NCBI GenBank assembly: GCA_903820505.1
Contig: CAIJHQ010000068.1
Location: forward strand, 24,001 to 65,726
Source of the DNA: Candidatus Omnitrophota bacterium
Lineage (GTDB): Bacteria; Omnitrophota; Omnitrophia; Omnitrophales; Aquincolibacteriaceae
Direction of reading: 5' to 3'
DNA length: 41,726 bases
This document shows, one piece after another, positions 16,864 to 25,470 of this stretch. Within the stretch, counting starts at the first letter, position 1. Each line of letters begins with the position of its first letter. Below the pieces are notes generated by a model that was given only the letters and a program-made list of their open reading frames with translations, ran no database searches and had not been told where the DNA came from. The translations under genes and the position numbers were made by a program.

Positions 16864-16870
16864 GGTAGAA

Positions 16871-17623
16871 ATGATCGACGTCCAATCTTTAACGATGCAT
16901 TACGGTCCCGTGGTTGCGTTGGACCATGTGTCTTTCCGGGCGAACCCGGGCGAGATCCTCGGTCTTCTGGGGCCGAACGGCGCGGGCAAGACGACGGCGA
17001 TGAGGCTTTTGACGACCTACCTTTATCCTTCTTCCGGAACCGCGAAGGTTGATGAATTCGATATCCTGGAAGATCCGCTCGAGGTCCGCAAACGCATCGG
17101 TTATCTTCCGGAAACGGTGCCGCTCTACGCGGACATGCAAGTGGAAGAGTATCTGGCCTTCGTGGGAAAAGCGCGCGGACTGGAAGGGGCGCGGCTGAAA
17201 GACCGCATGGAGTGGGTGAAGGACTCCTGCCATCTGAGATCGGTGTGGAAGCATTTTCTTTCCGAAGTTTCCAAAGGCTACGGACAGCGGGTCGGCCTCG
17301 CGCAGGCGCTCATCCATGACCCGAAGGTCCTGATCCTGGACGAACCGACTTCGGGGCTTGATCCGATCCAGATCATCGAGATCCGTTCACTGATCAAGAG
17401 CCTCGCAAAAGACAAGACCGTCGTTTTCTCCACGCACATCCTGCAGGAAGTGGAGGTCCTCGCGGACCGGATCGTGATCCTCAATGAAGGGAAGCTGGTG
17501 GCGCAGGGGACGAAGCGCGAGCTGGCGGAAAAGGTCCCGGATCCCGGGAAAGCCCCGCAGGACATGGGCCTTGAAGAGATTTTCATCCGGCTTCTGGTCC
17601 CGCAGAAAGCTGGAACGCCGTGA
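16871..17623 (+). CDS. ABC transporter ATP-binding protein, GldA/NosF type
   Basis: 250 residues from ATG 16871 (the longer open frame from 16817 runs through the repeat and is rejected). Walker A GPNGAGKTT, Q-loop region YLPETVPLY, signature LSEVSKGYGQRVGLAQAL (a KGYGQ variant of LSGGQ typical of the gliding-type exporters), Walker B VLILDEPTSGLD and switch His in STHILQEVE. It energises the membrane protein encoded next, whose GTG start overlaps this stop by four bases. Together with the downstream auxiliary and DUF4340 genes this is a Gld-type ABC system; substrate unknown. Confidence 0.92.
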   Translation: MIDVQSLTMHYGPVVALDHVSFRANPGEILGLLGPNGAGKTTAMRLLTTYLYPSSGTAKVDEFDILEDPLEVRKRIGYLPETVPLYADMQVEEYLAFVGKARGLEGARLKDRMEWVKDSCHLRSVWKHFLSEVSKGYGQRVGLAQALIHDPKVLILDEPTSGLDPIQIIEIRSLIKSLAKDKTVVFSTHILQEVEVLADRIVILNEGKLVAQGTKRELAEKVPDPGKAPQDMGLEEIFIRLLVPQKAGTP

Positions 17624-20121
17624 AAAGACCGTCCAATCTTTGTATCATCCTGGGCCGGGAGCTCGCGGCGTACTTCAATTCCGCCATCGCCTACATCTTC
17701 ATGATCATTTTCACGCTCCTGAACGGCGGGCTTTTTATGACCCAGTTCTTTTTAATGGAGCGCGCGGACATGAAGGCCCTTTTCTATATGTTGCCGTTCC
17801 TCCTGGCCGTGTTCCTGCCCGCGGTCTCCATGCGGCTGTGGTCCGAAGAAAAACGCGGGAACACGCAGGAACTTCTTTTGACGTTCCCCATGCGGCCGTA
17901 CGAACTCGTGTTCGGAAAATTCCTGGCGAGCTTCCTTTTTTATCTCGCGTCGCTTGCCTGCACGTTCCCGATCCCTGTTATGCTCGCGATCCTGGGGCGT
18001 CCGGATATCGGGGCTATTTTCGGGGGGTATCTTGGGGCGGCATTCCTGGGCGGATTTTTTCTCGCGATCGGCATTCTGATATCGGGGTTTTGCCGCGACC
18101 AGATCGTTGCGTTCGTTCTTTCCATGATGGTCTGTTTCGGGCTTTATCTTACGGGAACGGAATTTGTGGCGGCATCCCTGGACGGTTGGGTCCCCGGGAT
18201 CGGGACGTTCTTCCGGCATTTTCTGGGCGCCGGCGACCATTACATCGCTTTTGCGAGGGGCGTGATCGATAATCGGGACGTTGTCTATTTTGCCGTGGGA
18301 AGCGCGGCGGCGCTTATCCTGAACGGTTTTTGGATCGAAGGCCGGATGCGGCCGAAAGCAGCGTCGATCTTTACGACCGCGGCCCTGATCTGCGCGGCCA
18401 TTTTTCTGATGAGCAACTGGTTCGTGGCCGGGCTTCCTCTCGGCCGTTTTGATATGAGCGAAGGCAAGACGTACACGGTCTCCCCGGCGAGCAAAAAGAT
18501 CCTGAGGGACCTTTCCGCTCCCGCAGTCGCGAAATTTTATATTTCCTCGGCGGACAAGATGCCGACCTCGATGAAGACGCTTGAGCAGGATGTCCGCGAC
18601 AAACTGGAAGAATTGCGCATCGCCTCCGGGGGCCGGTTCCAGTACAAGGTCTATCACATGGACGCGGCGGACGTCATGGAGAAGGCGAAGAAAGATCAAA
18701 AGGAAGAGACCCCCGGGGAAAAGCTTTCCAAAAAGGGGATCGTGCCCTTCCAGGTGGAATCCATCCAGTCCGACGAAATGGGCGTCCGGCTGGTGTATTC
18801 CGGCATGACGCTTTCCTATAAAGAGAAGGCCGAAGAAATGATCCCGCGGATCATTCCCGGGAACCTGTACGAGCTTGAATACGCCATCGTCTCAAAACTC
18901 TACCGCATGACGCTTCAAGAGATCCCCAAGGTCGCCTTGGTCGCGCCCTATGAAGAACGCTCGCTCGATCCGAACCTCATGGCGCTGCTGCAGCAACTGG
19001 GCGGGAACCAGGTCCCTCCCAGCTTCCGTGAAGATCCGTATGAATATCTCCAGCTGGGTTTGGAATACGAAGGATACCCGGTGACCCGGTTTTCTCTGGA
19101 AAAGGACACGCCGATCCCTCAGGGGACGAAGACGCTCGCCATTATTGAACCGCGCGATCTGGACGCCCGTCAGAAGTATGAGATCAACCGTTTCCTTTGC
19201 GAAGGCGGGTCGGTCTTTATGGCGGTCCAGAATTACGAGTTCAATTACCGGCCCGCAGAGGACGGATCTCTTAAACTTGTCCCGAGTGAAAAGCATCCCG
19301 GGGTCAACGAGCTGCTCGGGGCATGGGGATTCCAGGTCGACCCCCAAGTTCTTGGGGATGAACAGAGCGAAGCGATCAGCCTGTCGGGCGGCGGCCGCGC
19401 GGCCCTTTTGGGACTTACCATTCCGGTCAAACTGCCGGTCCAGATCCTGTTGACGGACGCGGAAATGAATACGAAGGTTTCGATCACCTCGCGCCTTTCG
19501 GCTTTCTTCTATTTATGGGGCAGCGCGTTGAAGATCGAGAACGACAAGGTCCGGTCGCAGAATTTAAAAGTGGAGACCCTGCTGACCTCCAGCAAAAGAT
19601 CGTGGACCGTGCCGCTCAAAGCGGAGGCGATGACGCCGGAGACCTTGATGCGCACCGCGCAAAGTCCGAAGGGGCCGTTCCCGCTCGCTCTCCTGGCGCA
19701 GGGACAATTCGCGGACGCTTTTAAGGGACAGAAGATCCCTGAGCCCGCCGCAGTCGAAGGGAAGGAGCCTCCTTCCGCACCTCAACCCGGGAAGACGCCC
19801 GCGCCGCTCACGCCACGTCCCGGCAAACTTCTTTTGATCGGGGCCTCGACACCTTTTCAGAAGCAATTGATGAAAGGCGGCGGGCACCTGAACTTTTTCC
19901 TGAATGCGATCGACATCCTGACGTTAGGCGACGAATTGATCGGGGTCCGTTCCAAGGGGCCCGTGAACCGGGCGCTTCCCAAGATCCCGGCGCCGGCCAA
20001 GGTGGCGTGGCGGCTTTTTGTGATGTTGCTGGTGCCGCTTCTTGTGGCGGCCTTCGGGTTTATTCGCGCGTCCCTGCGCCGCCGGAGCAAACAGAATTAT
20101 CTGAGAAGTCTTGGAACCTGA
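17620..20121 (+). CDS. Fused ABC-2 permease (GldF-like) and auxiliary domain (GldG-like) protein
   Basis: 833 residues. The first 270 are an ABC-2 permease with about six membrane helices and the family loop LWSEEKRGNTQELLLTFPM. Another helix (about 245-268) then leads into a large extracytoplasmic region that begins with the GldG pattern of FDMSEGKTYTVSPASKKILRD and includes LAIIEPRDLDARQKYEINRF and a proline-rich linker (about 700-735). A final membrane helix lies near residue 800 (AWRLFVMLLVPLLVAAFGF). In Bacteroidetes gldF and gldG are separate genes; here they are one polypeptide. The GTG start at 17620 overlaps the ATPase stop (GTGA), so expression is coupled. Confidence 0.85.
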   Translation: MKRPSNLCIILGRELAAYFNSAIAYIFMIIFTLLNGGLFMTQFFLMERADMKALFYMLPFLLAVFLPAVSMRLWSEEKRGNTQELLLTFPMRPYELVFGKFLASFLFYLASLACTFPIPVMLAILGRPDIGAIFGGYLGAAFLGGFFLAIGILISGFCRDQIVAFVLSMMVCFGLYLTGTEFVAASLDGWVPGIGTFFRHFLGAGDHYIAFARGVIDNRDVVYFAVGSAAALILNGFWIEGRMRPKAASIFTTAALICAAIFLMSNWFVAGLPLGRFDMSEGKTYTVSPASKKILRDLSAPAVAKFYISSADKMPTSMKTLEQDVRDKLEELRIASGGRFQYKVYHMDAADVMEKAKKDQKEETPGEKLSKKGIVPFQVESIQSDEMGVRLVYSGMTLSYKEKAEEMIPRIIPGNLYELEYAIVSKLYRMTLQEIPKVALVAPYEERSLDPNLMALLQQLGGNQVPPSFREDPYEYLQLGLEYEGYPVTRFSLEKDTPIPQGTKTLAIIEPRDLDARQKYEINRFLCEGGSVFMAVQNYEFNYRPAEDGSLKLVPSEKHPGVNELLGAWGFQVDPQVLGDEQSEAISLSGGGRAALLGLTIPVKLPVQILLTDAEMNTKVSITSRLSAFFYLWGSALKIENDKVRSQNLKVETLLTSSKRSWTVPLKAEAMTPETLMRTAQSPKGPFPLALLAQGQFADAFKGQKIPEPAAVEGKEPPSAPQPGKTPAPLTPRPGKLLLIGASTPFQKQLMKGGGHLNFFLNAIDILTLGDELIGVRSKGPVNRALPKIPAPAKVAWRLFVMLLVPLLVAAFGFIRASLRRRSKQNYLRSLGT

Positions 20122-20136
20122 CACGGCTCCTCTTTT

Positions 20137-21189
20137 ATGAAACCAAAACAGATCATTGTCCTGGGCATCATCCTCGGCGTTCTTTTGGCCGGAGCTCTCT
20201 TCAAGAGCGTGATCCAAAAGATGGACCCCAGGACCGTTTCGGGCGCGCAGCTTGACGGGGGCGTGGCGTTTGATTTTGAGCCGGGGAAAATCGAGAAGAT
20301 CCTGATCGGACGTGGAGCGAAGGCCCAGCCGGTCGAACTCGTCAAAGCGAACGGCATCTGGAAAGTGAAAAGTCTTTGGGGTGCCGTTGCGGACGAAACC
20401 AGAGTGGCCGGTTTCCTGGAAAAACTCTGCGGCACTCGGGGGGAGCTCCGGGCTACGGGAAAGAACTTTTTCGCGGACTTCGGGATCGGTGACGCGGATG
20501 CCTTTTCGATCAAATTGACGGGGCTGCAAAATACAACGCTCCTGGATCTGAAGCTCGGGGCGAAGACGGCAGGCAGCGGGGGTTATTTTTTACGCAAGGC
20601 CGCCGGCGAGGAAGTTTATTTCACGGACATGGACATGGCGGAACTGCTCGGTATTTTTACGACCTTTTCCGAGGCCGTGCCGCTGAGCGGTTATTGGGCG
20701 GACCTGGTGCTTTTCCGTATCGACAGGGACCGCTGCCTCTCGGTAGTCACGGAGCATCTGTCGAAAGAAAAAGGGCGGACGGCCATCCTGGGGATCCGGC
20801 GCGAGGGAACCGGGGGCGAGCCGTCGAAGGATCCATGGAGATTCATTAAGGCGGGCGATCCCAAAAAGGTTCCGGATCCTGACAAGGTCCTCCGTCTTCT
20901 GATCGCGTTCAACAGTGTTCAGGCGCAAAGCGTGGTGGATCCCGCGGGCAAGGAATACGGTCTGGATACGCCGCTTCTGGAGATCGCGGTCACGGAAAAA
21001 GAACGCGGCGAGACCCGGTTGACGGTCAGCCCGAAGAACGAAAAAGAGGACGTCTATTTTGTAAAAGCCAGCGACCGCTATGGGATATTCAAATTAAGCG
21101 CGCATTATTTTCAGGACCTGGACATGAAGGACGAACAACTTCTTAAAGAGAGCCCGGCGGCTTCCGAGAAGCTCCCGAAGATCCCATGA
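20137..21189 (+). CDS. DUF4340-domain membrane-anchored protein
   Basis: 350 residues. An N-terminal uncleaved anchor ([17 protein letters not shown]) is followed by a soluble region outside the membrane. The pattern of repeated [49 protein letters not shown] and DKVLRLL...EYGLDTP is that of DUF4340 proteins, which regularly accompany GldFG-like ABC systems. It starts 15 bases after the fused permease gene and its stop overlaps the thyA start, so it sits in the middle of one operon. Probably a partner of the transporter; molecular role unknown. Confidence 0.8.
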   Translation: MKPKQIIVLGIILGVLLAGALFKSVIQKMDPRTVSGAQLDGGVAFDFEPGKIEKILIGRGAKAQPVELVKANGIWKVKSLWGAVADETRVAGFLEKLCGTRGELRATGKNFFADFGIGDADAFSIKLTGLQNTTLLDLKLGAKTAGSGGYFLRKAAGEEVYFTDMDMAELLGIFTTFSEAVPLSGYWADLVLFRIDRDRCLSVVTEHLSKEKGRTAILGIRREGTGGEPSKDPWRFIKAGDPKKVPDPDKVLRLLIAFNSVQAQSVVDPAGKEYGLDTPLLEIAVTEKERGETRLTVSPKNEKEDVYFVKASDRYGIFKLSAHYFQDLDMKDEQLLKESPAASEKLPKIP

Positions 21190-21980
21190 AACAATATCTG
21201 GACCTTTTAAAATACATTTTGGAGAACGGCGCGGAGAAAAAGGACCGGACGGGTGTCGGGACGATCAGCACGTTCGGGTACCAGATGCGTTTCGATCTCG
21301 CGGAAGGGTTCCCGCTTCTCACTACGAAAAAGGTTCATCTCAAATCCGTGATCTATGAGCTTCTTTGGCTCTTGAGGGGCGATACGAACGTTAAATTCTT
21401 GCGGGACCACGGCGTCACGATCTGGGACGAATGGGCGGACGTTCAAGGGGAACTCGGGCCGGTCTACGGCGCGCAGTGGCGTCGTTGGAAACGTCCGGAT
21501 GGGACCGACGTGGACCAGATCGCGCAGGCGGTTTCCATGATCCAGAAGAGCCCTGACAGCCGGCGGATCATGGTGAGCGCTTGGAACGTGGGGGAGCTCG
21601 AGAAAATGGCGTTGGCGCCCTGTCACGCGTTCTTCCAATTTTATGTGCTGAACGGGAAGCTTTCCTGTCAGCTTTACCAGCGCAGCGCGGACGTTTTTTT
21701 AGGCGTGCCGTTCAACATCGCTTCCTACGCTCTTTTGACGATGATGATGGCGCAGGTGACGGGACTCAAGCCCGGAGCGTTTGTCCACACCTTCGGGGAC
21801 GTGCATATTTATTTGAACCACCGGGGGCAGGTCGAACTTCAGCTTTCCCGCGAGCCGCGGCCTCTGCCGCGGATGGCCCTCGATCCCGCCGTCAAAAATA
21901 TTTTTGATTTCAAATTTGAAGATTTCACGCTTGAAGGATACAATCCACATCCGGCCATCAAGGCGTCTGTCGCAGTTTAA
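21186..21980 (+). CDS. thyA: Thymidylate synthase
   Basis: 264 residues, exactly the usual ThyA length. It methylates dUMP to dTMP using methylenetetrahydrofolate. Visible motifs: DRTGVGTIS (phosphate-binding Arg), [34 protein letters not shown], the nucleophile in [33 protein letters not shown] and GDVHIYLNH. The ATG at 21186 overlaps the DUF4340 stop by four bases (ATGA). It is followed by two dihydrofolate reductase genes, which regenerate the tetrahydrofolate it oxidises. No thyX was seen. Confidence 0.97.
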   Translation: MKQYLDLLKYILENGAEKKDRTGVGTISTFGYQMRFDLAEGFPLLTTKKVHLKSVIYELLWLLRGDTNVKFLRDHGVTIWDEWADVQGELGPVYGAQWRRWKRPDGTDVDQIAQAVSMIQKSPDSRRIMVSAWNVGELEKMALAPCHAFFQFYVLNGKLSCQLYQRSADVFLGVPFNIASYALLTMMMAQVTGLKPGAFVHTFGDVHIYLNHRGQVELQLSREPRPLPRMALDPAVKNIFDFKFEDFTLEGYNPHPAIKASVAV

Positions 21981-21998
21981 GTCAATCCTGGGGGTTTT

Positions 21999-22466
21999 GT
22001 GCTCTACCATATCGTCGCTGTCGCAAATCAACGCGTGATCGGGAACGGGAACCGGCTTCCCTGGCATTTTTCGAAGGACCTGCAACATTTCAAGAAAACC
22101 ACCACGGGCCAGACCGTGATCATGGGGTTGAAAACGTTCGAGAGTCTCGGATGCAAGCCGCTGCCCGGCCGTCAAAACCTGATCCTCGATCGCAGCGGGC
22201 AGAACCCGTACCCCGGCCAGACCTATTTTACCTCCCTGGATGACGCCATACGGAACGTAAAGACCGAACACGCCTTCATCATCGGGGGGGCCGAGCTTTA
22301 CCGGACCTCCATTGACCGGGCCGATGGGATCTACCTGACGCGCATTCACGCCGATTATCAGGGCGATGTTTTTTACCCGGAGATCCCGCCCGCTTTCAAG
22401 GAAAGATCCCGTTCCAAACTTCAGGACGATCCGCTTCTCGAAGTTATTTTTTATGAGAAACAGTAG
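21999..22466 (+). CDS. folA: Dihydrofolate reductase, copy 1
   Basis: 155 residues starting at GTG 21999. It reduces dihydrofolate to tetrahydrofolate with NADPH. Conserved features: VIGNGNRLPWHFSKDLQHFKK with the catalytic Asp and Phe of the folate site, LPGRQN with the folate-binding Arg, IIGGAELY and YLTRIHADYQGD. The usual MGR[KH]T NADPH 2'-phosphate motif reads MGLKTFESL, so the Arg equivalent to E. coli Arg44 is Leu. That could weaken preference for NADPH. It directly follows thyA and precedes a second DHFR. Confidence 0.93.
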   Translation: MLYHIVAVANQRVIGNGNRLPWHFSKDLQHFKKTTTGQTVIMGLKTFESLGCKPLPGRQNLILDRSGQNPYPGQTYFTSLDDAIRNVKTEHAFIIGGAELYRTSIDRADGIYLTRIHADYQGDVFYPEIPPAFKERSRSKLQDDPLLEVIFYEKQ

Positions 22467-22516
22467 TTCCGGATCGTTCTTCCGGGATCCCTGCGCGCGT
22501 TAAAAAGGAGAAGGTC

Positions 22517-23026
22517 GTGCTTTATCACATCGTTACGGTAGCGCGGAATTACGTCATCGGAAAAGACAACAAACTTCCCTGGCATTTCGCCGAAGACCGG
22601 CAGTATTTCAGGAAATTGACGGCGGGAAGCACGATCCTTATTGGGCGAAAAGCGTATGACGGCATCGAAAAACCGCTCCCGGGCCGCGACGTTCTTATTT
22701 TGAGTAAAACGCGTCCCGCTGCCGGCAAGGATCCGCGCTATTTCAGATCGCTCGGCGAAGCGCTCGGCGCGGTCAAAACGAAAGATGTTTTTATCTGCGG
22801 CGGCGCTGAGCTTTATCGCGAGACCCTCGCTTTCGCGGACGGTGTTTATATGACCCGTATTGACGCGGACTATGAAGGTGACGCTTTTTATCCGCCGCTT
22901 CCGCCGTCGTTCGAGGAGCGCTCCCGGAGGCTGCTTCGCGAGGACCCGAAGCTCGAGGCCTTTTTTTATCAGAATACACCCGCCAAGGAGTGCAACTGTT
23001 GTGATCATAAAGGAAACAAGGTATGA
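22517..23026 (+). CDS. Dihydrofolate reductase, copy 2 (tandem paralogue)
   Basis: 169 residues, starting at GTG 22517 behind AAAAAGGAG. It shares the whole DHFR layout with the preceding gene (MLYHIV, NKLPWHFAEDRQYF, KPLPGRDVLIL, ICGGAELYRET, MTRIDADYEGDAFYP), indicating a local duplication. Unlike copy 1 it keeps the Arg of the NADPH motif (IGRKAYDG) but has lost the Thr and the FES part. It also has a 15-residue tail containing a Cys cluster (ECNCCDHKG), whose codons include the ribosome site for the next gene. The two stop/start codons overlap (ATGA) with the MBL-fold gene. Confidence 0.9.
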   Translation: MLYHIVTVARNYVIGKDNKLPWHFAEDRQYFRKLTAGSTILIGRKAYDGIEKPLPGRDVLILSKTRPAAGKDPRYFRSLGEALGAVKTKDVFICGGAELYRETLAFADGVYMTRIDADYEGDAFYPPLPPSFEERSRRLLREDPKLEAFFYQNTPAKECNCCDHKGNKV

Positions 23027-23652
23027 GCCAGGAAACGCCGCGCGCTGCCGGTCCATCGTCCTTATATTTCAAGCAGGTCCCGGTGGGATACATGCAGAAT
23101 TTCGCCTATCTCATCGGGGACAGCAAGACTAAGGAATGCGCGATGGTGGATCCCGCCTGGGACGTGGACGCGGTTCTGCGGGAGGCGGGAAAGGACGGCA
23201 TGAAAGTCGTGGCCGGCATCCTGACGCACACGCATTTCGATCATTGTAACGGCGTCGAACAGCTCATCGAAAAAACCGGCGCGAAAATTTACATCCATGA
23301 GAGCGAGGCCCCTTATCTCAAAGAGATCAGGGCGCATCTTATGCTGACCCGCGAAGGATCAAAATTGAAAATAGGTTCGGTCGAAATGACGTTCCTTCAC
23401 ACGCCGGGCCACACCGAAGGTTCGCAGTGTATTTGGGTCGTGGACAGGCTTGTGACGGGGGACACGCTTTTCGTCGGCGCTTGCGGCCGCTGCGACCTCC
23501 CCGGAGGCAACGAGAGAAAAATGGCGGAAAGTCTGAAGCGGCTCGCGGGGCTTGACGCGTCGCTCAAAGTTTTCCCCGGGCACGCTTATGGCGCCGCGGA
23601 ACATTCGACGATCGGCCAAGAGAAAAAGACCAATCCCTTCATGAAAGTTTAA
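23023..23652 (+). CDS. MBL-fold metallo-hydrolase (glyoxalase II / YcbL-like)
   Basis: 209 residues with the complete metallo-beta-lactamase metal set: HTHFDH, His in TPGHTEGS, Asp in VTGDTLF and His in FPGHAYG. ACGRCDLPGGNERKM is the loop typical of YcbL-type glyoxalase II homologues. It should be a cytoplasmic thioester or related hydrolase; the GloB C-terminal glutathione domain is absent, so glutathione need not be the carrier. The ATG overlaps the second DHFR stop, with AAGGA at 23010-23014. Confidence 0.88.
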   Translation: MSQETPRAAGPSSLYFKQVPVGYMQNFAYLIGDSKTKECAMVDPAWDVDAVLREAGKDGMKVVAGILTHTHFDHCNGVEQLIEKTGAKIYIHESEAPYLKEIRAHLMLTREGSKLKIGSVEMTFLHTPGHTEGSQCIWVVDRLVTGDTLFVGACGRCDLPGGNERKMAESLKRLAGLDASLKVFPGHAYGAAEHSTIGQEKKTNPFMKV

Positions 23653-23717
23653 GCAGGACCGCCCGTTGAGGGTCACCCGCGGCGCCGTTCTTAACCCACT
23701 AGGATTTTTAGGAAATT

Positions 23718-24212
23718 ATGGAAAATTTCGGGATCCCCGACAAGGGGGAAGAAGCTCACCGTTGCATGCAGGAAGGTTATGAAAAACAAATGGCCGGAGA
23801 GACCGACGCGGCCGTGGAGCTTTTTCTCAAGTCCATCGCGTTCTACCCGACTGCTGAAGCGCATACGCTTTTGGGGTGGGCTTACAGTCTCAAGGGGCGC
23901 TTTGGTGACGCGATCCGGGAATGTGAGAAAGCGGTCCGCATCGATCCGGAATACGGGAATCCCTACAATGACATCGGCGCTTATCTGATCGAGACGGGCC
24001 GCTGGAAGGATGCGATCCCGTGGCTCGAGAAAGCGACGGTCGCGGCGCGCTATGACGGATCTTTCTATGCCTGGTACAACTTAGGACGTGTCTGGGAGCA
24101 CGAGGGGGAATGGGCCAGGGCTCTCGAGTCGTACCGTCACGCTGTCCAACAGAACCCGCAATATTCTTTGGCCGAGAAAGCCGTCCGGAGAATGCAGGCG
24201 ATGCTTAATTAA
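23718..24212 (+). CDS. Tetratricopeptide-repeat protein
   Basis: 164 residues composed of about four TPR units: AEAHTLLGWAYSLKGRFGDA, IRIDPEYGNPYNDIGAYLIE, the helix pair around PWLEKATVAARYDGSFYAWY and NLGRVWEHEGEWARALESYR. No signal peptide or membrane span, so a cytoplasmic scaffold for protein contacts. Starts at ATG 23718 with AGGA seven bases upstream; converges on sodB with only 25 bases between stops, where a CCCG-CCA-CGGG mini-hairpin without a T-run is the only structure. Partner unknown. Confidence 0.85.
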   Translation: MENFGIPDKGEEAHRCMQEGYEKQMAGETDAAVELFLKSIAFYPTAEAHTLLGWAYSLKGRFGDAIRECEKAVRIDPEYGNPYNDIGAYLIETGRWKDAIPWLEKATVAARYDGSFYAWYNLGRVWEHEGEWARALESYRHAVQQNPQYSLAEKAVRRMQAMLN

Positions 24213-24237
24213 CGCGTCCCGCCACGGGTTGCGAAAG

Positions 24238-24822
24238 TTACTTGCCCGTCAGATTTTTTTCCACGAAAGACCAATTGACCAGGTTCCAGAACGTTTCCAC
24301 GTATTTCGCGCGGGCATTCCGGTAATCAATATAGTAGGCGTGCTCCCACACATCGCAGGTGAGTAATGGGGTCTGGCCGTTCGTGAGCGGGTTGCCGGCA
24401 TTGGGGAGGGCTTCCACGCCGAGCGTTCCGTCGTCTTCCTTGACGAGCCAGGCCCAACCGGAGCCGAACAGGCCCATCGCCAGGTTCGTGAACAGGGTCT
24501 TGAACTCTTCAAAACTGCCGAAAGAAGCGTTGATGGCGTCCGCGACAGCGCCCGTGGGGGAGCCCCCGCCGCCGGATTTCAGGCCGTTCCAGTAAAAGGT
24601 ATGGTTCCAGATCTGCGCGGCATTGTTGAAGGTCGCGCCCTTGGAGGTCTGGATGATCTCCTCCAGCGACTTCATGGCTTCGGGTTTTCCGTCAATCAGC
24701 TTGTTAAGGTTGGTGACGTAGGCCTGATGATGCTTGCCGTAGTGGTATTCCAGGGTTTCTTTGGAGAGATGGGGAGCAAGGGCGTCCATCGCATAGGGAA
24801 GTTCGGGCAAAGTAAAAGGCAT
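24238..24822 (-). CDS. sodB: Superoxide dismutase, iron type
   Basis: 194 residues, normal length for Fe/Mn-SOD. The four metal ligands are visible: His in LEYHYGKHHQAYV, His in IWNHTFYWNG, Asp and His in CDVWEHAYYIDYRNAR. NNAAQIWNHTF with the Gln at this position and GSGWAWLV follow the iron-type pattern. No signal peptide, so cytoplasmic. It dismutates superoxide, suggesting that the organism meets oxygen at least sometimes. Its own extended -10 promoter lies upstream, and the 5' leader contains the palindromic repeat at 24843-24886. Confidence 0.95.
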   Translation of the reverse strand: MPFTLPELPYAMDALAPHLSKETLEYHYGKHHQAYVTNLNKLIDGKPEAMKSLEEIIQTSKGATFNNAAQIWNHTFYWNGLKSGGGGSPTGAVADAINASFGSFEEFKTLFTNLAMGLFGSGWAWLVKEDDGTLGVEALPNAGNPLTNGQTPLLTCDVWEHAYYIDYRNARAKYVETFWNLVNWSFVEKNLTGK

Positions 24823-24842
24823 GGCGAGGTTCCTTTCTGTTT

Positions 24843-24886
24843 AAGTCGTAAGTTGTAAAAGCGTTTTTTCTTATCACTTACGACTT
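24843..24886. repeat. Dispersed palindromic repeat, copy 2, in the sodB leader
   Basis: AAGTCGTAAG at 24843-24852 is the perfect inverse of CTTACGACTT at 24877-24886, with further partial pairing inward. It shares a 15-base inverted match and a 12-base direct match with the element at 16826-16863. Given the promoter at 24915-24942, this hairpin would be transcribed as part of the sodB 5' leader. Confidence 0.6.
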
Positions 24887-24914
24887 GCTGCTTACCACTA
24901 AATTTAAGGCGGTC

Positions 24915-24942
24915 ATTATAACATGATATCTGCGTTCGTAAA
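24915..24942 (-). promoter_or_regulatory. Extended -10 promoter for sodB
   Basis: Read on the minus strand: TTTACG (24942-24937, 4/6 to -35), 16-base spacer ending in TG plus one base, then a perfect TATAAT (24920-24915). Transcription would start near 24908, giving an 85-base leader. Confidence 0.6.
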
Positions 24943-25003
24943 TGCCTGCCCTGGGGAACGGACCGGCCTGTTTTGGAAAAGATAGAAGAAAAGGGTTCCT
25001 CCG

Positions 25004-25032
25004 TGGACAAATCCAAAACCCTGCGCTATCAT
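25004..25032 (+). promoter_or_regulatory. Sigma70 promoter for the PilZ gene
   Basis: TGGACA at 25004-25009 (5/6), 17-base spacer, TATCAT at 25027-25032 (5/6). Predicted start near 25039, only about 14 bases before the ATG at 25053. Confidence 0.55.
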
Positions 25033-25052
25033 GAAATCGGGGGCTATTTTTT

Positions 25053-25442
25053 ATGAAAAAAAATGAACAAGACAAACGGAAATTCAAACGGTTCCTCTTA
25101 CCCGTCGCTCACTATCAGGGCAGGGACGACAAGGGGGTTCGCGGCATCGGCGATGTCCGCGACGTGAGCCGCGAGGGATTTTGCATTCTTTCTCCGTCCA
25201 CCCTCAAAAAGGGATCGGTCCTGGAATTCAAGATCAACGTCACGGAAGTCCTCGACTTCCGGTGTGTGGCCGAGGTCTGCTGGAGTGAGGCCATCGGAAG
25301 TCACCATCTGACGGGATTCGTTTTTACGAGGATCGACCCCGACGACAAGGCGAAGTTCCTGGATTACGCCTATCAGGCGTGGGTCAGAGGTGAGGGCAGA
25401 AAAAAGGACGGCCGGTCCTCTAAACGCTCTTCCGCTTCTTGA
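25053..25442 (+). CDS. PilZ-domain protein (candidate cyclic-di-GMP receptor)
   Basis: 129 residues forming a single PilZ domain. The RxxxR switch maps to KRKFKRFLLPV at the N-terminus and the [D/N]xSxxG motif to DVSREGF near residue 40, both needed for cyclic-di-GMP binding. The C-terminal 20 residues are Lys/Ser/Arg-rich. Stand-alone PilZ proteins transmit cyclic-di-GMP signals to motility, polysaccharide export or other targets; no partner gene is adjacent. Upstream is a short leader and a good promoter. Confidence 0.82.
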   Translation: MKKNEQDKRKFKRFLLPVAHYQGRDDKGVRGIGDVRDVSREGFCILSPSTLKKGSVLEFKINVTEVLDFRCVAEVCWSEAIGSHHLTGFVFTRIDPDDKAKFLDYAYQAWVRGEGRKKDGRSSKRSSAS

Positions 25443-25470
25443 GCCCGTCCCGGTCTGAGGAAAAAATACA

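Noticed and set aside
16817-16870. Longer N-terminus for the ABC ATPase
   Set aside because: It would translate the ACTTATC-type repeat; the family N-terminus begins at ATG 16871.
24213-24237. Bidirectional terminator between the TPR gene and sodB
   Set aside because: The CCCG-CCA-CGGG hairpin is too short and has no T-run on either strand.
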